Of a stretch of DNA of 50,854 bases, positions 26,235 through 34,329 are shown piece by piece. The notes beneath the pieces were generated by a model. It was not told the origin of the DNA. It did no database searches and saw only the letters and a list, made by a program, of their open reading frames with translations. Numbering within the stretch: the stretch's first letter is position 1; every line of letters begins with the position of its first letter. The position numbers and the translations under genes were made by a program. This stretch comes from Acidobacteriaceae bacterium (GTDB lineage Bacteria > Acidobacteriota > Terriglobia > Terriglobales > Acidobacteriaceae). The stretch lies in NCBI GenBank assembly GCA_003162935.1, contig PLUW01000120.1, positions 130,706 to 181,559 on the forward strand, read 5' to 3'.

Positions 26235-26551
26235 AGCTTCTCCATTCCCGATGTGGTCGTGCGATTGTGCCGCAATCCTTGCGAATCAGCTGCACCAAAA
26301 TGCATTTGGTTCATTTCGTCGACGCCGGACCGCGCTTGTTTCGCTTGCAGAGTGCCGCACACGGAACCGAAAGTGATTCTTTGTGTATTGCAGCAATCTT
26401 ATCCTCGCTGGAGTCTCCCCTACAAGTTAACTCAACATATCCTCAGATGAACGTCTGCGCACACAGCCCGGGAAGACCATTAAGCCACATTTCCTTCTTG
26501 AAGTCCGTGTAAGGATTCGTATGATCGAAAGGGTAGTCCAGCTGGAGTCCA
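26235..26551. other. 317-base divergent intergenic region
   Basis: This separates the phosphoesterase (minus) and the methyltransferase (plus). A plus-strand promoter candidate lies at 26498-26525. No RNA gene or repeat is recognised. Confidence 0.5.
26498..26525 (+). promoter_or_regulatory. Candidate promoter for the methyltransferase gene
   Basis: TTGAAG (26498-26503), a 16-base spacer and TATGAT (26520-26525) give a good match to a sigma70-type promoter. The ribosome site TGGAG at 26543-26547 follows about 10 bases after the likely start of transcription. Confidence 0.5.
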
Positions 26552-27295
26552 ATGTTCACAAACCTTCAATATCAAATATTAAAGAAACTCTCTCCCGGTG
26601 GCCCACATTGTTGTGGAGGGGGCGTTTATAAAGGCAAATCGAAGCTCGCGGTTCTCATGGGGGATGAATTCTTCCCCAAGATTGCAGGGAAGGTGGTCAT
26701 CGACTTCGGCTGTGGCGATGGAAATGACGCCGTAGAGATGGCTGGCAGGGGGGCCAAGCGGGTGATCGGGATTGATATCCGTGAGGATGTTCTCCAAGCC
26801 GCCAGACAGAACGCAGTCGCCAAGGGTGTTCAAGAGACTTGTCTGTTTGCCTGTTCGACGAAGGAACTTGCCGACATCGTCGTTTCCGTGGACGCTTTCG
26901 AGCATTTCGGCGACCCCGCGGGAATCTTAAGTATCATGAACCATCTCCTGCAGCCGACCGGCGAGGTGCTCGTCTGCTTTGGGCCAACCTGGTATCACCC
27001 GTTGGGCGGTCATCTGTTTTCTGTTTTTCCATGGGCTCATCTGATCTTCAGTGAGAAGGCCCTGATCCGTTGGCGATCCACTTTTAAGACGGATGGAGCA
27101 ACCCGTTTTAGCGAGGTGGCCGGGGGCCTGAACCAAATGACGATCGCAAAGTTCGAGGAACTGATCGCGGGCAGCCCCCTCGAGTTAGCCAGCCTCGAAC
27201 TTGTGCCCATCAAGAAGCTTCGACATTTCCACAACCGCTTCACGCGGGAATTTACCACTGCGGTGGTGCGCGGCCGCCTGGTCAAGCGAACCTGA
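26552..27295 (+). CDS. Class I SAM-dependent methyltransferase
   Basis: A 247-residue Rossmann-fold methyltransferase. Motif I is VVIDFGCGDGND (about residues 50-61), motif II IGIDIRED, and SVDAFEHFGDP near residue 115 resembles motif IV of UbiE/Coq5-like enzymes. A Cys-rich stretch near the start (GPHCCGGGVYKG) is unusual for the family and may bind a metal or contact the acceptor. ATG start with TGGAG 4 bases upstream. The acceptor is unknown; it stands apart from the operon to its right by a 92-base gap with a hairpin. Confidence 0.82.
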   Translation: MFTNLQYQILKKLSPGGPHCCGGGVYKGKSKLAVLMGDEFFPKIAGKVVIDFGCGDGNDAVEMAGRGAKRVIGIDIREDVLQAARQNAVAKGVQETCLFACSTKELADIVVSVDAFEHFGDPAGILSIMNHLLQPTGEVLVCFGPTWYHPLGGHLFSVFPWAHLIFSEKALIRWRSTFKTDGATRFSEVAGGLNQMTIAKFEELIAGSPLELASLELVPIKKLRHFHNRFTREFTTAVVRGRLVKRT

Positions 27296-27301
27296 TGGCG
27301 A

Positions 27302-27363
27302 ACACGCGAGGAACAGTGAGTCGGTGCGCTGCCCCCAAGTACGGCGTTCGCGTGTGCTATATT
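27302..27363 (+). promoter_or_regulatory. Inverted repeat overlapping an extended -10 promoter
   Basis: ACACGCGA (27302-27309) and TCGCGTGT (27348-27355) are perfect inverted repeats about 38 bases apart. TGCTATATT at 27355-27363 is an extended -10 for the small membrane protein, with transcription expected near 27370. The downstream arm runs into the -10, so a regulator could occupy it. Confidence 0.35.
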
Positions 27364-27387
27364 TCCCCAGATTAGACTAGGAGTTGT

Positions 27388-27819
27388 ATGCGTCCAATTG
27401 GTGTGACGTTGGTTTGCTTATATCAGCTGCTGCGGGGTGTGATTGGGCTCGTCTTTGGACTTTTCATTGTCCTCTATACCGGGCCGACCAACCAATTCGT
27501 CGCCCGAGCCTCCCAAGGCAATGCCGCGGAACGCTGGATGGCCAACATCGGCCACGCGGCCGGCATCGTTATCGTCGTATTTGCTGTCGTGCACGCGCTC
27601 GCGGGCTATGGCGTTCTGCGCCGGCGAAACTGGGGGCGTCTGTTGACGATCTTAGTTTCTGCCCTGGAACTTGCGCTGATTCTTCCCGCCGCCATCCATG
27701 CCAATTGGTTTGCCCTCGTTTTTAGCCCGCTGAACGCGGCCTGCATCTTCTACCTCTCGATGCCGCCGATCCGGCGCGCTTTCCAGGGCGCGAGTAATCC
27801 AGTCTGGACGAGTGCCTAA
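27388..27819 (+). CDS. Small integral membrane protein
   Basis: A 143-residue protein with four predicted membrane helices (about 5-30, 52-72, 78-98 and 105-125) separated by short basic loops. The first helix has a Leu/Val/Gly-rich character (LVCLYQLLRGVIGLVFGLFIVLY). I recognise no named family. An AGGAG precedes the ATG at a good distance, and the coding bias fits. It sits between a methyltransferase and a sulfotransferase. The function is unknown. Confidence 0.72.
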   Translation: MRPIGVTLVCLYQLLRGVIGLVFGLFIVLYTGPTNQFVARASQGNAAERWMANIGHAAGIVIVVFAVVHALAGYGVLRRRNWGRLLTILVSALELALILPAAIHANWFALVFSPLNAACIFYLSMPPIRRAFQGASNPVWTSA

Positions 27820-27858
27820 GCTCCGCGACCTCCAGGATGGCATCAAAAGGCACCTCGC

Positions 27859-27917
27859 TGTATCGAACCATCGGGTGACTTTGGTAACGTGCGCTTGACC
27901 GGTGCATCGAACCGTCG
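27859..27917 (+). repeat. Imperfect 15-base direct repeat upstream of the sulfotransferase-HAD operon
   Basis: TG(T/C)ATCGAACC(A/G)TCG occurs at 27859-27873 and 27903-27917, with 13 of 15 bases identical and starts 44 bases apart, about four helical turns. A TTGACC at 27895-27900 lies between. It looks like a regulator-binding pair. Confidence 0.3.
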
Positions 27918-27925
27918 CTCTGATT

Positions 27926-28984
27926 ATGCGTGGTAAAATTTTCTTGACCTTGCCCACGCCAAATCCAAATGATCGCAGGAACTCCCCTGTCTTCGTGATA
28001 GGCTGCCATCGCTCTGGCACCAACCTCCTCTATGACATGTTGTTGTCATCCGGAGGCTTTGCCATGTACCGCGGGTATTTGCCCGTCTATAAGATTCTGA
28101 TCCCCCGGCACGGTTCGATGGCGAGCCTCGCCAACCGCGAGAAGATTGTCGCCACCTGGCTTCGCAGCAAGGGCTTCCGCCGCACCGGACTGGGAGCCGA
28201 GCTTTTCTCTCCCCGCATCGTGAACGAATGCAGGACCGGTGGCGACTTCATTCGTCTCGTAATGGACTCCGTCACCGAGCGCCAGGACGCTCACCGCTGG
28301 GCGTTTCATGACGGCGATAACGTCCTGCACTTCCGGCGCATCAAGAAAGACATTCCGAACGCTTTGTTCGTGCACATCATCCGCGACGGTCGCGACATCG
28401 CTCTTTCGCTCAAGAAAATGGCCGGCTTCGCTCCCCTGCCCTGGGATCGCAGCGAAACCAATAGTCTGGTCGCCACCGCCCTCTACTGGGAGTGGATGGT
28501 GCGCCGCGGACGCGAAGCCGCAAAAGTCTTCCCCGCCGATTACATCGAGATCCGCTACGAAGATCTGGTTACGAATCCCCACGAAACTCTGGGCAAACTG
28601 GGCAGTTTCATCGACCACGATCTCGACTACGATCGGATCCAGAATTCCACCGGGGGTACACTTTCCAAGACCAATTCATCCTTCCGCGAAGAGGGGAAGG
28701 AAAAGATCAATCCGCTGGGCCGCTGGAGGGAACGCCTTTCCCCGGAGAACATCGCCGCTCTCGAAGGCGCTGTGGGCGCTTGTCTCGAGGAAAACGGCTA
28801 CCAGCTCTCGCTTCCCGCGCCCGAGCGCCGCATCAGCTTGCGCAGTTCCTGGATGCGCCTAATGTACCCCGCATTTCTCGGCACCAAGCTCTGGCTCAAA
28901 TTGAATACTCCTGTGGGCCGCCTCGCCAATGTTTCCGCGCTAGAGCTCACGGAAGACCCTTGCAAGATGCCGAGCGGGTGCTGA
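27926..28984 (+). CDS. Sulfotransferase-family protein (Sulfotransfer_3 type)
   Basis: A 352-residue member of a sulfotransferase family different from the SULT-type genes in this window. The 5'-phosphosulfate loop is FVIGCHRSGTNLLYDML, and HIIRDGRDIALSLKKM is the 3'-phosphate motif. PAPS is the expected donor; such proteins often act on carbohydrates or lipids. The ATG at 27926 is preferred to a GTG at 27902 because the family begins close to its P-loop, but no strong ribosome site supports either. The stop is one base before the HAD-ACP cassette's start, so they are coupled. Confidence 0.82.
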   Translation: MRGKIFLTLPTPNPNDRRNSPVFVIGCHRSGTNLLYDMLLSSGGFAMYRGYLPVYKILIPRHGSMASLANREKIVATWLRSKGFRRTGLGAELFSPRIVNECRTGGDFIRLVMDSVTERQDAHRWAFHDGDNVLHFRRIKKDIPNALFVHIIRDGRDIALSLKKMAGFAPLPWDRSETNSLVATALYWEWMVRRGREAAKVFPADYIEIRYEDLVTNPHETLGKLGSFIDHDLDYDRIQNSTGGTLSKTNSSFREEGKEKINPLGRWRERLSPENIAALEGAVGACLEENGYQLSLPAPERRISLRSSWMRLMYPAFLGTKLWLKLNTPVGRLANVSALELTEDPCKMPSGC

Positions 28985-28985
28985 C

Positions 28986-30878
28986 ATGCCCCACCAGCAT
29001 AATCCGGCGACCTTGCGCGCGGAAGTCAACCGCCTCCTCGCCGAAGGAGCACCCGACGCAGCCTCTCGACTCCTCGCCGAGCTCTGGCGCCGCGAACCCG
29101 GATCGGCCACCGCCAGTTTCGTCACCTCGCGCGTCGATCAACTTCGCGACAAACTCCCGCTCGCTAGATTCAAGCTAGCCATTCTCCGCTCCTTCACGGT
29201 CGAGCCCATCGTACCCCTGTTGCGTGCCGAGGCTTTCACGTACGGCATCGATCTCGAAGTCCACGTTGGCGACTTCAATGCCTACGTGCAGGATATCGTC
29301 GACGCTAACAGTTCTCTCTATCGTTTCGCCCCCAACGCGGTCATTCTGGCAGTTCGCACCGAGGATGTGGCACCGGATCTCGTCCGCGAGTTCGCCGATC
29401 TCTCGCCCGAAGTCGCCCACCAAGCCGCGGCTCGCGTTACGCGCGGCTACGAGCAGTGGATCAGCTCGTTCCGCCAGCACAGTCAGGCCGCGCTCGTTGT
29501 CCACGCGCTCGAACGACCCACTCATCCGAGTCTCGGCGTTCTTGACGGCCAATCCGAAACCGGCCAATCCGGACTCACGCGCCAGATCAACCGCGAACTG
29601 CGCCTCATTGCCGCAAGCCACCACGGCGTCTACGTACTCGATTACGACGCGCTGGTCGCGCGTCATGGCAGCCAGCACTGGCACGACGAACGCAAATGGC
29701 TGACTGCCCGCCTGCCCATCGCCGCGGGCCATCTGCTCCACATGGCCCGCGAGTGGATGCGCTTCGTAGTGCCTCTCGTCGGCCGCACTGCTAAATGTCT
29801 GGTTATCGATCTCGACAACACGCTCTGGGGCGGCGTCATCGGCGAAGACGGCATGGCCGGAATCAAGGTCGGTCCCGAATATCCCGGCGCGGCCTATCAG
29901 GCGCTGCAACGCGCGCTGCTCGATCTTTCGCGCAAGGGAATCCTGCTCGCCGCGTGCAGCAAGAACAATCTCGACGACGCCATGGAAGCCCTCGACAAGC
30001 ATCCGGGGATGCTCGTGCGCTCCCAGAACTTCGCCGCGTTGCGCATCAACTGGACCGACAAATCCCAGAACCTTCGCGAGATCGCCCAGGAACTTAAGAT
30101 CGGCCTCGACTCGCTCGCCTTCCTCGACGACAATCCTTTTGAGCGCGAGCAGGTCCGCGCCGCGATGCCCGAAGTCACCGTCATCGATCCCTCGCAGAAT
30201 CCGCTCGATTACGCCGCCATCGTACGCGACTGTCCCGTCTTCGAACGCCTTACCTTATCCGACGAAGATCAACAGCGCACCGCCATGTACGCCGCGCAGC
30301 GCCAGCGTGCCGGCGCCGAACAGAGCTTCCAATCGAAGGAAGACTTCTTCCGCTTCCTCGAGCAGGAAGCCGAACTGAATCCCGTATCGGACCTTACGCT
30401 CGCGCGCGTCGCCCAACTCACGCAAAAGACCAACCAGTTCAACCTGACCACGCGCCGCTACACCGAGTCCCAGATTGCGGAGATGGCGAAGCATCCCGCC
30501 TGGAACATCTTCTCCATCCGCGTGCGCGACCGTTTCGGCGATCACGGCATCGTCGGCGTCGCCATCACTCATGACCAGGGCGACCAATGTGAAGTCGATA
30601 CCTTCCTTCTAAGCTGCCGCGTCATCGGCCGCACCATCGAAACCGCGCTCCTCGCCCACATCGCAAAAAGCGCAGCCGAGCGCGGCTGCAAGCGCTTGGT
30701 CGGTCGGTTCCTGCCGACGAAGAAAAATGCTCCGGCGCGCGATTTCTACTCCCAGCACAAATTTGGACTCGTGGAAAAGAATGGCGAAGGTTCCCTCTGG
30801 TCGCTCGATCTCACCCGCCAGCAAGTGCCCTTTCCCGAATGGGTTAAACTAATCACGGCGCAGGGAGCACACGATTGA
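28986..30878 (+). CDS. FkbH-like HAD-IIIC family protein
   Basis: A 630-residue protein of the FkbH-like class, in which a HAD-fold phosphatase removes phosphate from an activated glycerate (1,3-bisphosphoglycerate in studied cases) and loads the glyceryl unit onto an acyl carrier protein. The first 260 residues form a putative SGNH-like or accessory domain (DLEVHVGDFNAY, PSLGVLDG). The HAD core holds DLDNTLWGG with Asp275 and Asp277 as nucleophile and acid, CSKNN, and LDDNPFERE. The C-terminal 200 residues look GNAT-like (QLTQKTNQFNLTTRRY, FLLSCRVIGRTIE). Stop overlaps the ACP start. A glyceryl donor is inferred from the family and the ACP. Confidence 0.85.
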   Translation: MPHQHNPATLRAEVNRLLAEGAPDAASRLLAELWRREPGSATASFVTSRVDQLRDKLPLARFKLAILRSFTVEPIVPLLRAEAFTYGIDLEVHVGDFNAYVQDIVDANSSLYRFAPNAVILAVRTEDVAPDLVREFADLSPEVAHQAAARVTRGYEQWISSFRQHSQAALVVHALERPTHPSLGVLDGQSETGQSGLTRQINRELRLIAASHHGVYVLDYDALVARHGSQHWHDERKWLTARLPIAAGHLLHMAREWMRFVVPLVGRTAKCLVIDLDNTLWGGVIGEDGMAGIKVGPEYPGAAYQALQRALLDLSRKGILLAACSKNNLDDAMEALDKHPGMLVRSQNFAALRINWTDKSQNLREIAQELKIGLDSLAFLDDNPFEREQVRAAMPEVTVIDPSQNPLDYAAIVRDCPVFERLTLSDEDQQRTAMYAAQRQRAGAEQSFQSKEDFFRFLEQEAELNPVSDLTLARVAQLTQKTNQFNLTTRRYTESQIAEMAKHPAWNIFSIRVRDRFGDHGIVGVAITHDQGDQCEVDTFLLSCRVIGRTIETALLAHIAKSAAERGCKRLVGRFLPTKKNAPARDFYSQHKFGLVEKNGEGSLWSLDLTRQQVPFPEWVKLITAQGAHD

Positions 30879-31126
30879 CCGCTACTGTTTTCGATCAGAT
30901 TCGAACCATGGCATCCGATCTTTTCGGAGTTCCCGTGGATCAAATCAGCGCCGCGTCTTCGGCGCAGACCCTCGATAACTGGGACTCGATCCAGCATCTG
31001 AACCTGGTACTCGCCGTCGAGGAAAAGTTCGGCCTGCAACTTTCTCCGGAAGAAATCGAGCAAATGAAAACTGTCGGCGACACGGCAAAACTGGTGGAAA
31101 GCAAACTCCAAGCCGCTCCGAGGTAG
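30875..31126 (+). CDS. Acyl carrier protein
   Basis: An 83-residue acyl carrier protein. The phosphopantetheine-attachment Ser sits in DSIQHLNL (usually DSLxxVEL), at about residue 37, in an acidic four-helix protein with EEKFGLQLSPEE downstream. The TTG start overlaps the HAD gene's TGA as TTGA, with GGGAG 7 bases upstream, so translation is coupled. The partner acyltransferase follows after 3 bases. Dedicated carrier rather than the fatty-acid ACP is likely given the gene order. Confidence 0.88.
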   Translation: MTATVFDQIRTMASDLFGVPVDQISAASSAQTLDNWDSIQHLNLVLAVEEKFGLQLSPEEIEQMKTVGDTAKLVESKLQAAPR

Positions 31127-31129
31127 TTC

Positions 31130-32248
31130 TTGGCCATCGTCATCCAGCCTTATCGCCAGGAACACGAGCCGGCCGTCCAGGAATTCAATCGCCGGCTCCA
31201 GCAATCCTCAGGCGACCCCAATCTCGTATTTTCTCAAAACGCCATTCCGCGCTGGCTGCCGCCCGCCAGCAACAATCCAGTTTGGAATGAGTTCTTCGTC
31301 GCGGTCGAAGGATCGTCGGTGCGAGGCGCGTACGCCCTCAAGCAGGAACAGATCTTCACCCGTGGAAAAGGTCTGCACCGCGTGGCCTGCTACCATCACC
31401 CGCTTTCCGAGGGAATCGTCGATCGCGCCTATGCGAGCGTTGGCGCGCTGCTGGCGCGAGACGCGCTGGCGCGCCAGCCCTTTCTCTACGCGCTCGGCAT
31501 GGGCGGCGCTGATCGTCCCATAGCAAAAATGCTGAAGGCACTCGGTTTCAGCCTGACGCCCATTCCGTTTTACTTTCACGTTTTGCATCCGGCCAAGTTT
31601 CTCCTGGAAATGCAAGCCCTGCGCCAGAAGCGATGGCGCGCAATCTTGATGAACTTAGCCGCCGCGACTGGCACGGGTTGGCTCGCCATCAAGTCGGCGC
31701 AAGCAGTCGCGCGGCTGCGCGGACGCCCTGGGAACTTCACGGCCGAAGAAGTCTCCGAATTTTCGGATTGGACCGAGAACCTCTGGAATCAGGTCAAGGA
31801 CACCGTCAGCCTGGCGGCCGTTCGCGACGCGAACACCCTGCGACTCTTGTACCCACCCCAGGCCGCCAATATCAAGCGCTTGCGCATCAGCCGCAACGGC
31901 GCTGCGCTTGGATGGGCAATTGTCGGCGAGCGCCGCCAAGACGCCAAGTTTGGAAACATGCGCGTGGGCTCAATCGTGGATTGCTGGGCATCGCCGGAGA
32001 ACTCTGCGGCAGTGGTCCGCGCAGCGATTCAGTCATTGGAGAAAGAAGGCGTCGATCTGATTGCCTCCAATCAGAGTCATCAAGGGTGGTGTGGTGCTTT
32101 CGGGAGCGCCGGCTTTCTGAAAGGCCCCTCGACCTTCGTCTTTGCCGCCTCCAAAAGACTGACGGAATTATTGCAGCCGCTCGACGAAACTCGACCGTCG
32201 TTTCACATCACTCGTGCCGACGGCGACGGGCTTCCCGCAAACTTCTAA
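31130..32248 (+). CDS. GNAT/FemAB-like acyltransferase
   Basis: A 372-residue protein that resembles a two-lobed GNAT-fold acyltransferase. Both halves contain the short Gly and Leu patterns of that fold (for example ALGMGGADRPIAKMLKALGF in the first half). It starts at TTG (31130), three bases after the ACP stop. Immediate coupling to the carrier protein suggests it takes the ACP-bound acyl group and moves it to a sugar or lipid. Family assignment is moderate and donor specificity is inferred. It meets the next sulfotransferase gene convergently, 6 bases apart, with no obvious terminator. Confidence 0.6.
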   Translation: MAIVIQPYRQEHEPAVQEFNRRLQQSSGDPNLVFSQNAIPRWLPPASNNPVWNEFFVAVEGSSVRGAYALKQEQIFTRGKGLHRVACYHHPLSEGIVDRAYASVGALLARDALARQPFLYALGMGGADRPIAKMLKALGFSLTPIPFYFHVLHPAKFLLEMQALRQKRWRAILMNLAAATGTGWLAIKSAQAVARLRGRPGNFTAEEVSEFSDWTENLWNQVKDTVSLAAVRDANTLRLLYPPQAANIKRLRISRNGAALGWAIVGERRQDAKFGNMRVGSIVDCWASPENSAAVVRAAIQSLEKEGVDLIASNQSHQGWCGAFGSAGFLKGPSTFVFAASKRLTELLQPLDETRPSFHITRADGDGLPANF

Positions 32249-32254
32249 CTGCGG

Positions 32255-33115
32255 CTAGTTTCCCTTGTGTACCAGCGTTTCCTTGCTCGCCTCCGACGAC
32301 AACGGATAGCCCAGCGAAATCATCACGTGCCCCCAGGCCGCCTCGATCTGCGCCACCGATTGCGGGGGAAGCACGGCCTTCCAGCCGCCCGATGCGGCTT
32401 TCCGGACGAACGGCTTATCCTGGCGTGTGTAGCGAGTCTGTACCCACTTCTTGCCTTGCGTTTCCTCCAACTGGCGCATCCGGTCGGCGGAGCTGAGTTC
32501 CGCAGCCCGCACCAGCCGCTCCCGCGTCGGCTCAATGCCCAGCAGTTTGGCCACTTTGACCAACTCGCGCGCCGGATCTTCAATCATGTCCTCATACCGC
32601 AACACGATAAAACCATCTCTGCCGCTGCGGGTGCTCAACCAGCTGGTCACGTGGTCGCCCCAGTTTGCCAGGCGGTCCCAGATCTTTCCTTCGATCCACG
32701 GCGGCAAAAATTGTTCGATCGGACAATTGTCGCTCATCGCCCTCTGCTTCATTTCCCAGTGATAGTTCGACACGGCCACGTCTCTGGGATCGCGAACGAT
32801 GTAAATCACCCGCTTGTACCTCGGGTCGAAGACCTCGTGACTCTTCAGGATGCGCGGCCGCGGCAAGTGCCGCAGGTAATAGTCGCCGTGCTTGTACATG
32901 TCGGGAACCAGCCGCTCCACATTCAGAAACGTGACCGCCTCTTCCGTATGCGCGAGATTGCCCACCAGAAACCGGGTCCACGTATTGCCCGATCGCGGGT
33001 AAGAAGTCAGAAACACGTCATCGGGGAAAATCGTGATGTCGCGCTCGATGCGCAGCGTCCGGAACAGCACATCGTTCACCCGCGACAAATGCTTCAGACC
33101 CCTTTTGATCAACAT
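32255..33115 (-). CDS. SULT-type sulfotransferase, copy 3
   Basis: A 286-residue PAPS-dependent sulfotransferase of the same type as the two at the left end. Here the P-loop reads SYPRSGNTWTRFL, with Arg in place of the usual Lys, a natural variant. KSHEVFDPRYKRVIYIVRDPRDVAVSNYH holds the catalytic His and 3'-phosphate contacts, and the C-terminus has SADRMRQLEETQGKKW and FVRKAASGGWK. AAGGAG lies 8 bases before the ATG. It follows FemAB by 12 bases on the same strand, so a shared transcript is expected. The acceptor is unknown. Confidence 0.87.
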   Translation of the reverse strand: MLIKRGLKHLSRVNDVLFRTLRIERDITIFPDDVFLTSYPRSGNTWTRFLVGNLAHTEEAVTFLNVERLVPDMYKHGDYYLRHLPRPRILKSHEVFDPRYKRVIYIVRDPRDVAVSNYHWEMKQRAMSDNCPIEQFLPPWIEGKIWDRLANWGDHVTSWLSTRSGRDGFIVLRYEDMIEDPARELVKVAKLLGIEPTRERLVRAAELSSADRMRQLEETQGKKWVQTRYTRQDKPFVRKAASGGWKAVLPPQSVAQIEAAWGHVMISLGYPLSSEASKETLVHKGN

Positions 33116-33127
33116 GCAATATTCTCC

Positions 33128-34156
33128 TTACCCGGATGTCGCATCGTCGCGCTGGCTGCGCTCCCCATGCAACCAACCAAGAAATTTCTGTTTGCGCGCA
33201 AACATATTGCGAGCCTCGTCCCGTAGTGCGCCGACAATCTGATAGCGCGACATCGTGAACCACGGCACGCGGTGCGGAACACAACCATACTTTTCTTTGT
33301 ATGTGCCCTCGCCTCCCCAATCATAGACGGTGACTCCGCGCCCCTTCCAGTAACGAAGGGCATACCAATGGCATGCTTCGTTGGGTCGCAGATTCTGATG
33401 CGATCGAAAACTCGCGTTTCCCCAAAACTCCGCAATCTTATTGAATCCAGGGTAGATTCCGGTCGCGATGCACTTCCCTTCCGCATCGCGCGCCCGAATC
33501 AGCAGCACGTTGCCGCTCGGCCCGACGTGCTTCACCAGCGATCGCACCCGCTCCACCGTATACGTAGGGACCAGCCCCTGCTTGGCGAATACGTCTTTCA
33601 GTTGCTCGTAGTATTCGTCGGCAAAGGCGAGGTCGTGCGCTTCTTCAATCGTCACGCCGCTCTTTTCCGCCTTGCGAATGCAGCGGCGGCACGCGCTGTC
33701 CATTCCGTTAAACAACTCTTCTTCAGACCGAGCCAGATCCGTGCGGTACGAGGCGTAATACTCGGCCTTGAACCCCAGTCCTTCGCCGTCCGCCACCGTA
33801 AAGTGCGGATCGGAGACTTCCATGTGCAGGCATTTCAAATCGTCCCACGCAAACTTAACGAGGGCTTCCAGGGCCGCGCGCCGCGAAACACCGGGCCGCA
33901 GATTGAACCCGATGTAAGGCGTGGTCCAGCCAGGAAACGAACTGCCCAGCACCTTCATGCCAAACTTCGAAAACGTGAGGCCCGTAAAGTATCCAACGAC
34001 GTCGGTCCCCTCCCGCAGCTCCGCGAGCACCGGAGTCGCCCCCTGCGCCTCCTCCACAAATTGCACCCACGCGCGCGTCTGGAAGACCGTGCGATCCTCG
34101 AAGCTGTCGAGCAGCTTCCAGTCCGCCGTCTTGCCGTCAATCTGGTGCAGCTTCAT
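33128..34156 (-). CDS. FemAB-like protein (XrtA-associated type)
   Basis: A 342-residue protein with the tandem GNAT-like fold of FemAB and BioF2-like acetyltransferases. Members of this kind occur in exosortase A-associated exopolysaccharide loci (TIGR03019). Landmarks are FQTRAWVQFVEEAQGA near the N-terminus, a basic SACRRCIRKAEKSGVTIEE central helix, and YDWGGEGTYKEKYGCVPHRVPW near the end. It probably transfers an acyl or aminoacyl group onto a glycan or lipid intermediate. The ATG has GGGGAG directly upstream at a short distance. It lies 173 bases after a deacetylase gene on the same strand. Confidence 0.83.
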   Translation of the reverse strand: MKLHQIDGKTADWKLLDSFEDRTVFQTRAWVQFVEEAQGATPVLAELREGTDVVGYFTGLTFSKFGMKVLGSSFPGWTTPYIGFNLRPGVSRRAALEALVKFAWDDLKCLHMEVSDPHFTVADGEGLGFKAEYYASYRTDLARSEEELFNGMDSACRRCIRKAEKSGVTIEEAHDLAFADEYYEQLKDVFAKQGLVPTYTVERVRSLVKHVGPSGNVLLIRARDAEGKCIATGIYPGFNKIAEFWGNASFRSHQNLRPNEACHWYALRYWKGRGVTVYDWGGEGTYKEKYGCVPHRVPWFTMSRYQIVGALRDEARNMFARKQKFLGWLHGERSQRDDATSG

Positions 34157-34329
34157 CGCTCCCCAATCGCTTATCCACTCTCATTACGAACAGTAAGGGT
34201 ATTGTTTTCATAATATTACAGAATATCGCTCAACCCCAATCCAAGTCCAGTACGCAATGCGAGATTCGCACCCGACGGTAATCACACCAATGGCCTCGGA
34301 GCGGTTAGCCCTCGGAAGCAATCTGCCCG
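34157..34329 (-). promoter_or_regulatory. 173-base gap with an A+T-rich patch before FemAB
   Basis: An A+T-rich patch around 34188-34226, including a TAATATTA palindrome, contrasts with the flanks and could hold a promoter for the FemAB-sulfotransferase pair. No convincing -35/-10 pair with standard spacing was found. Confidence 0.25.
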
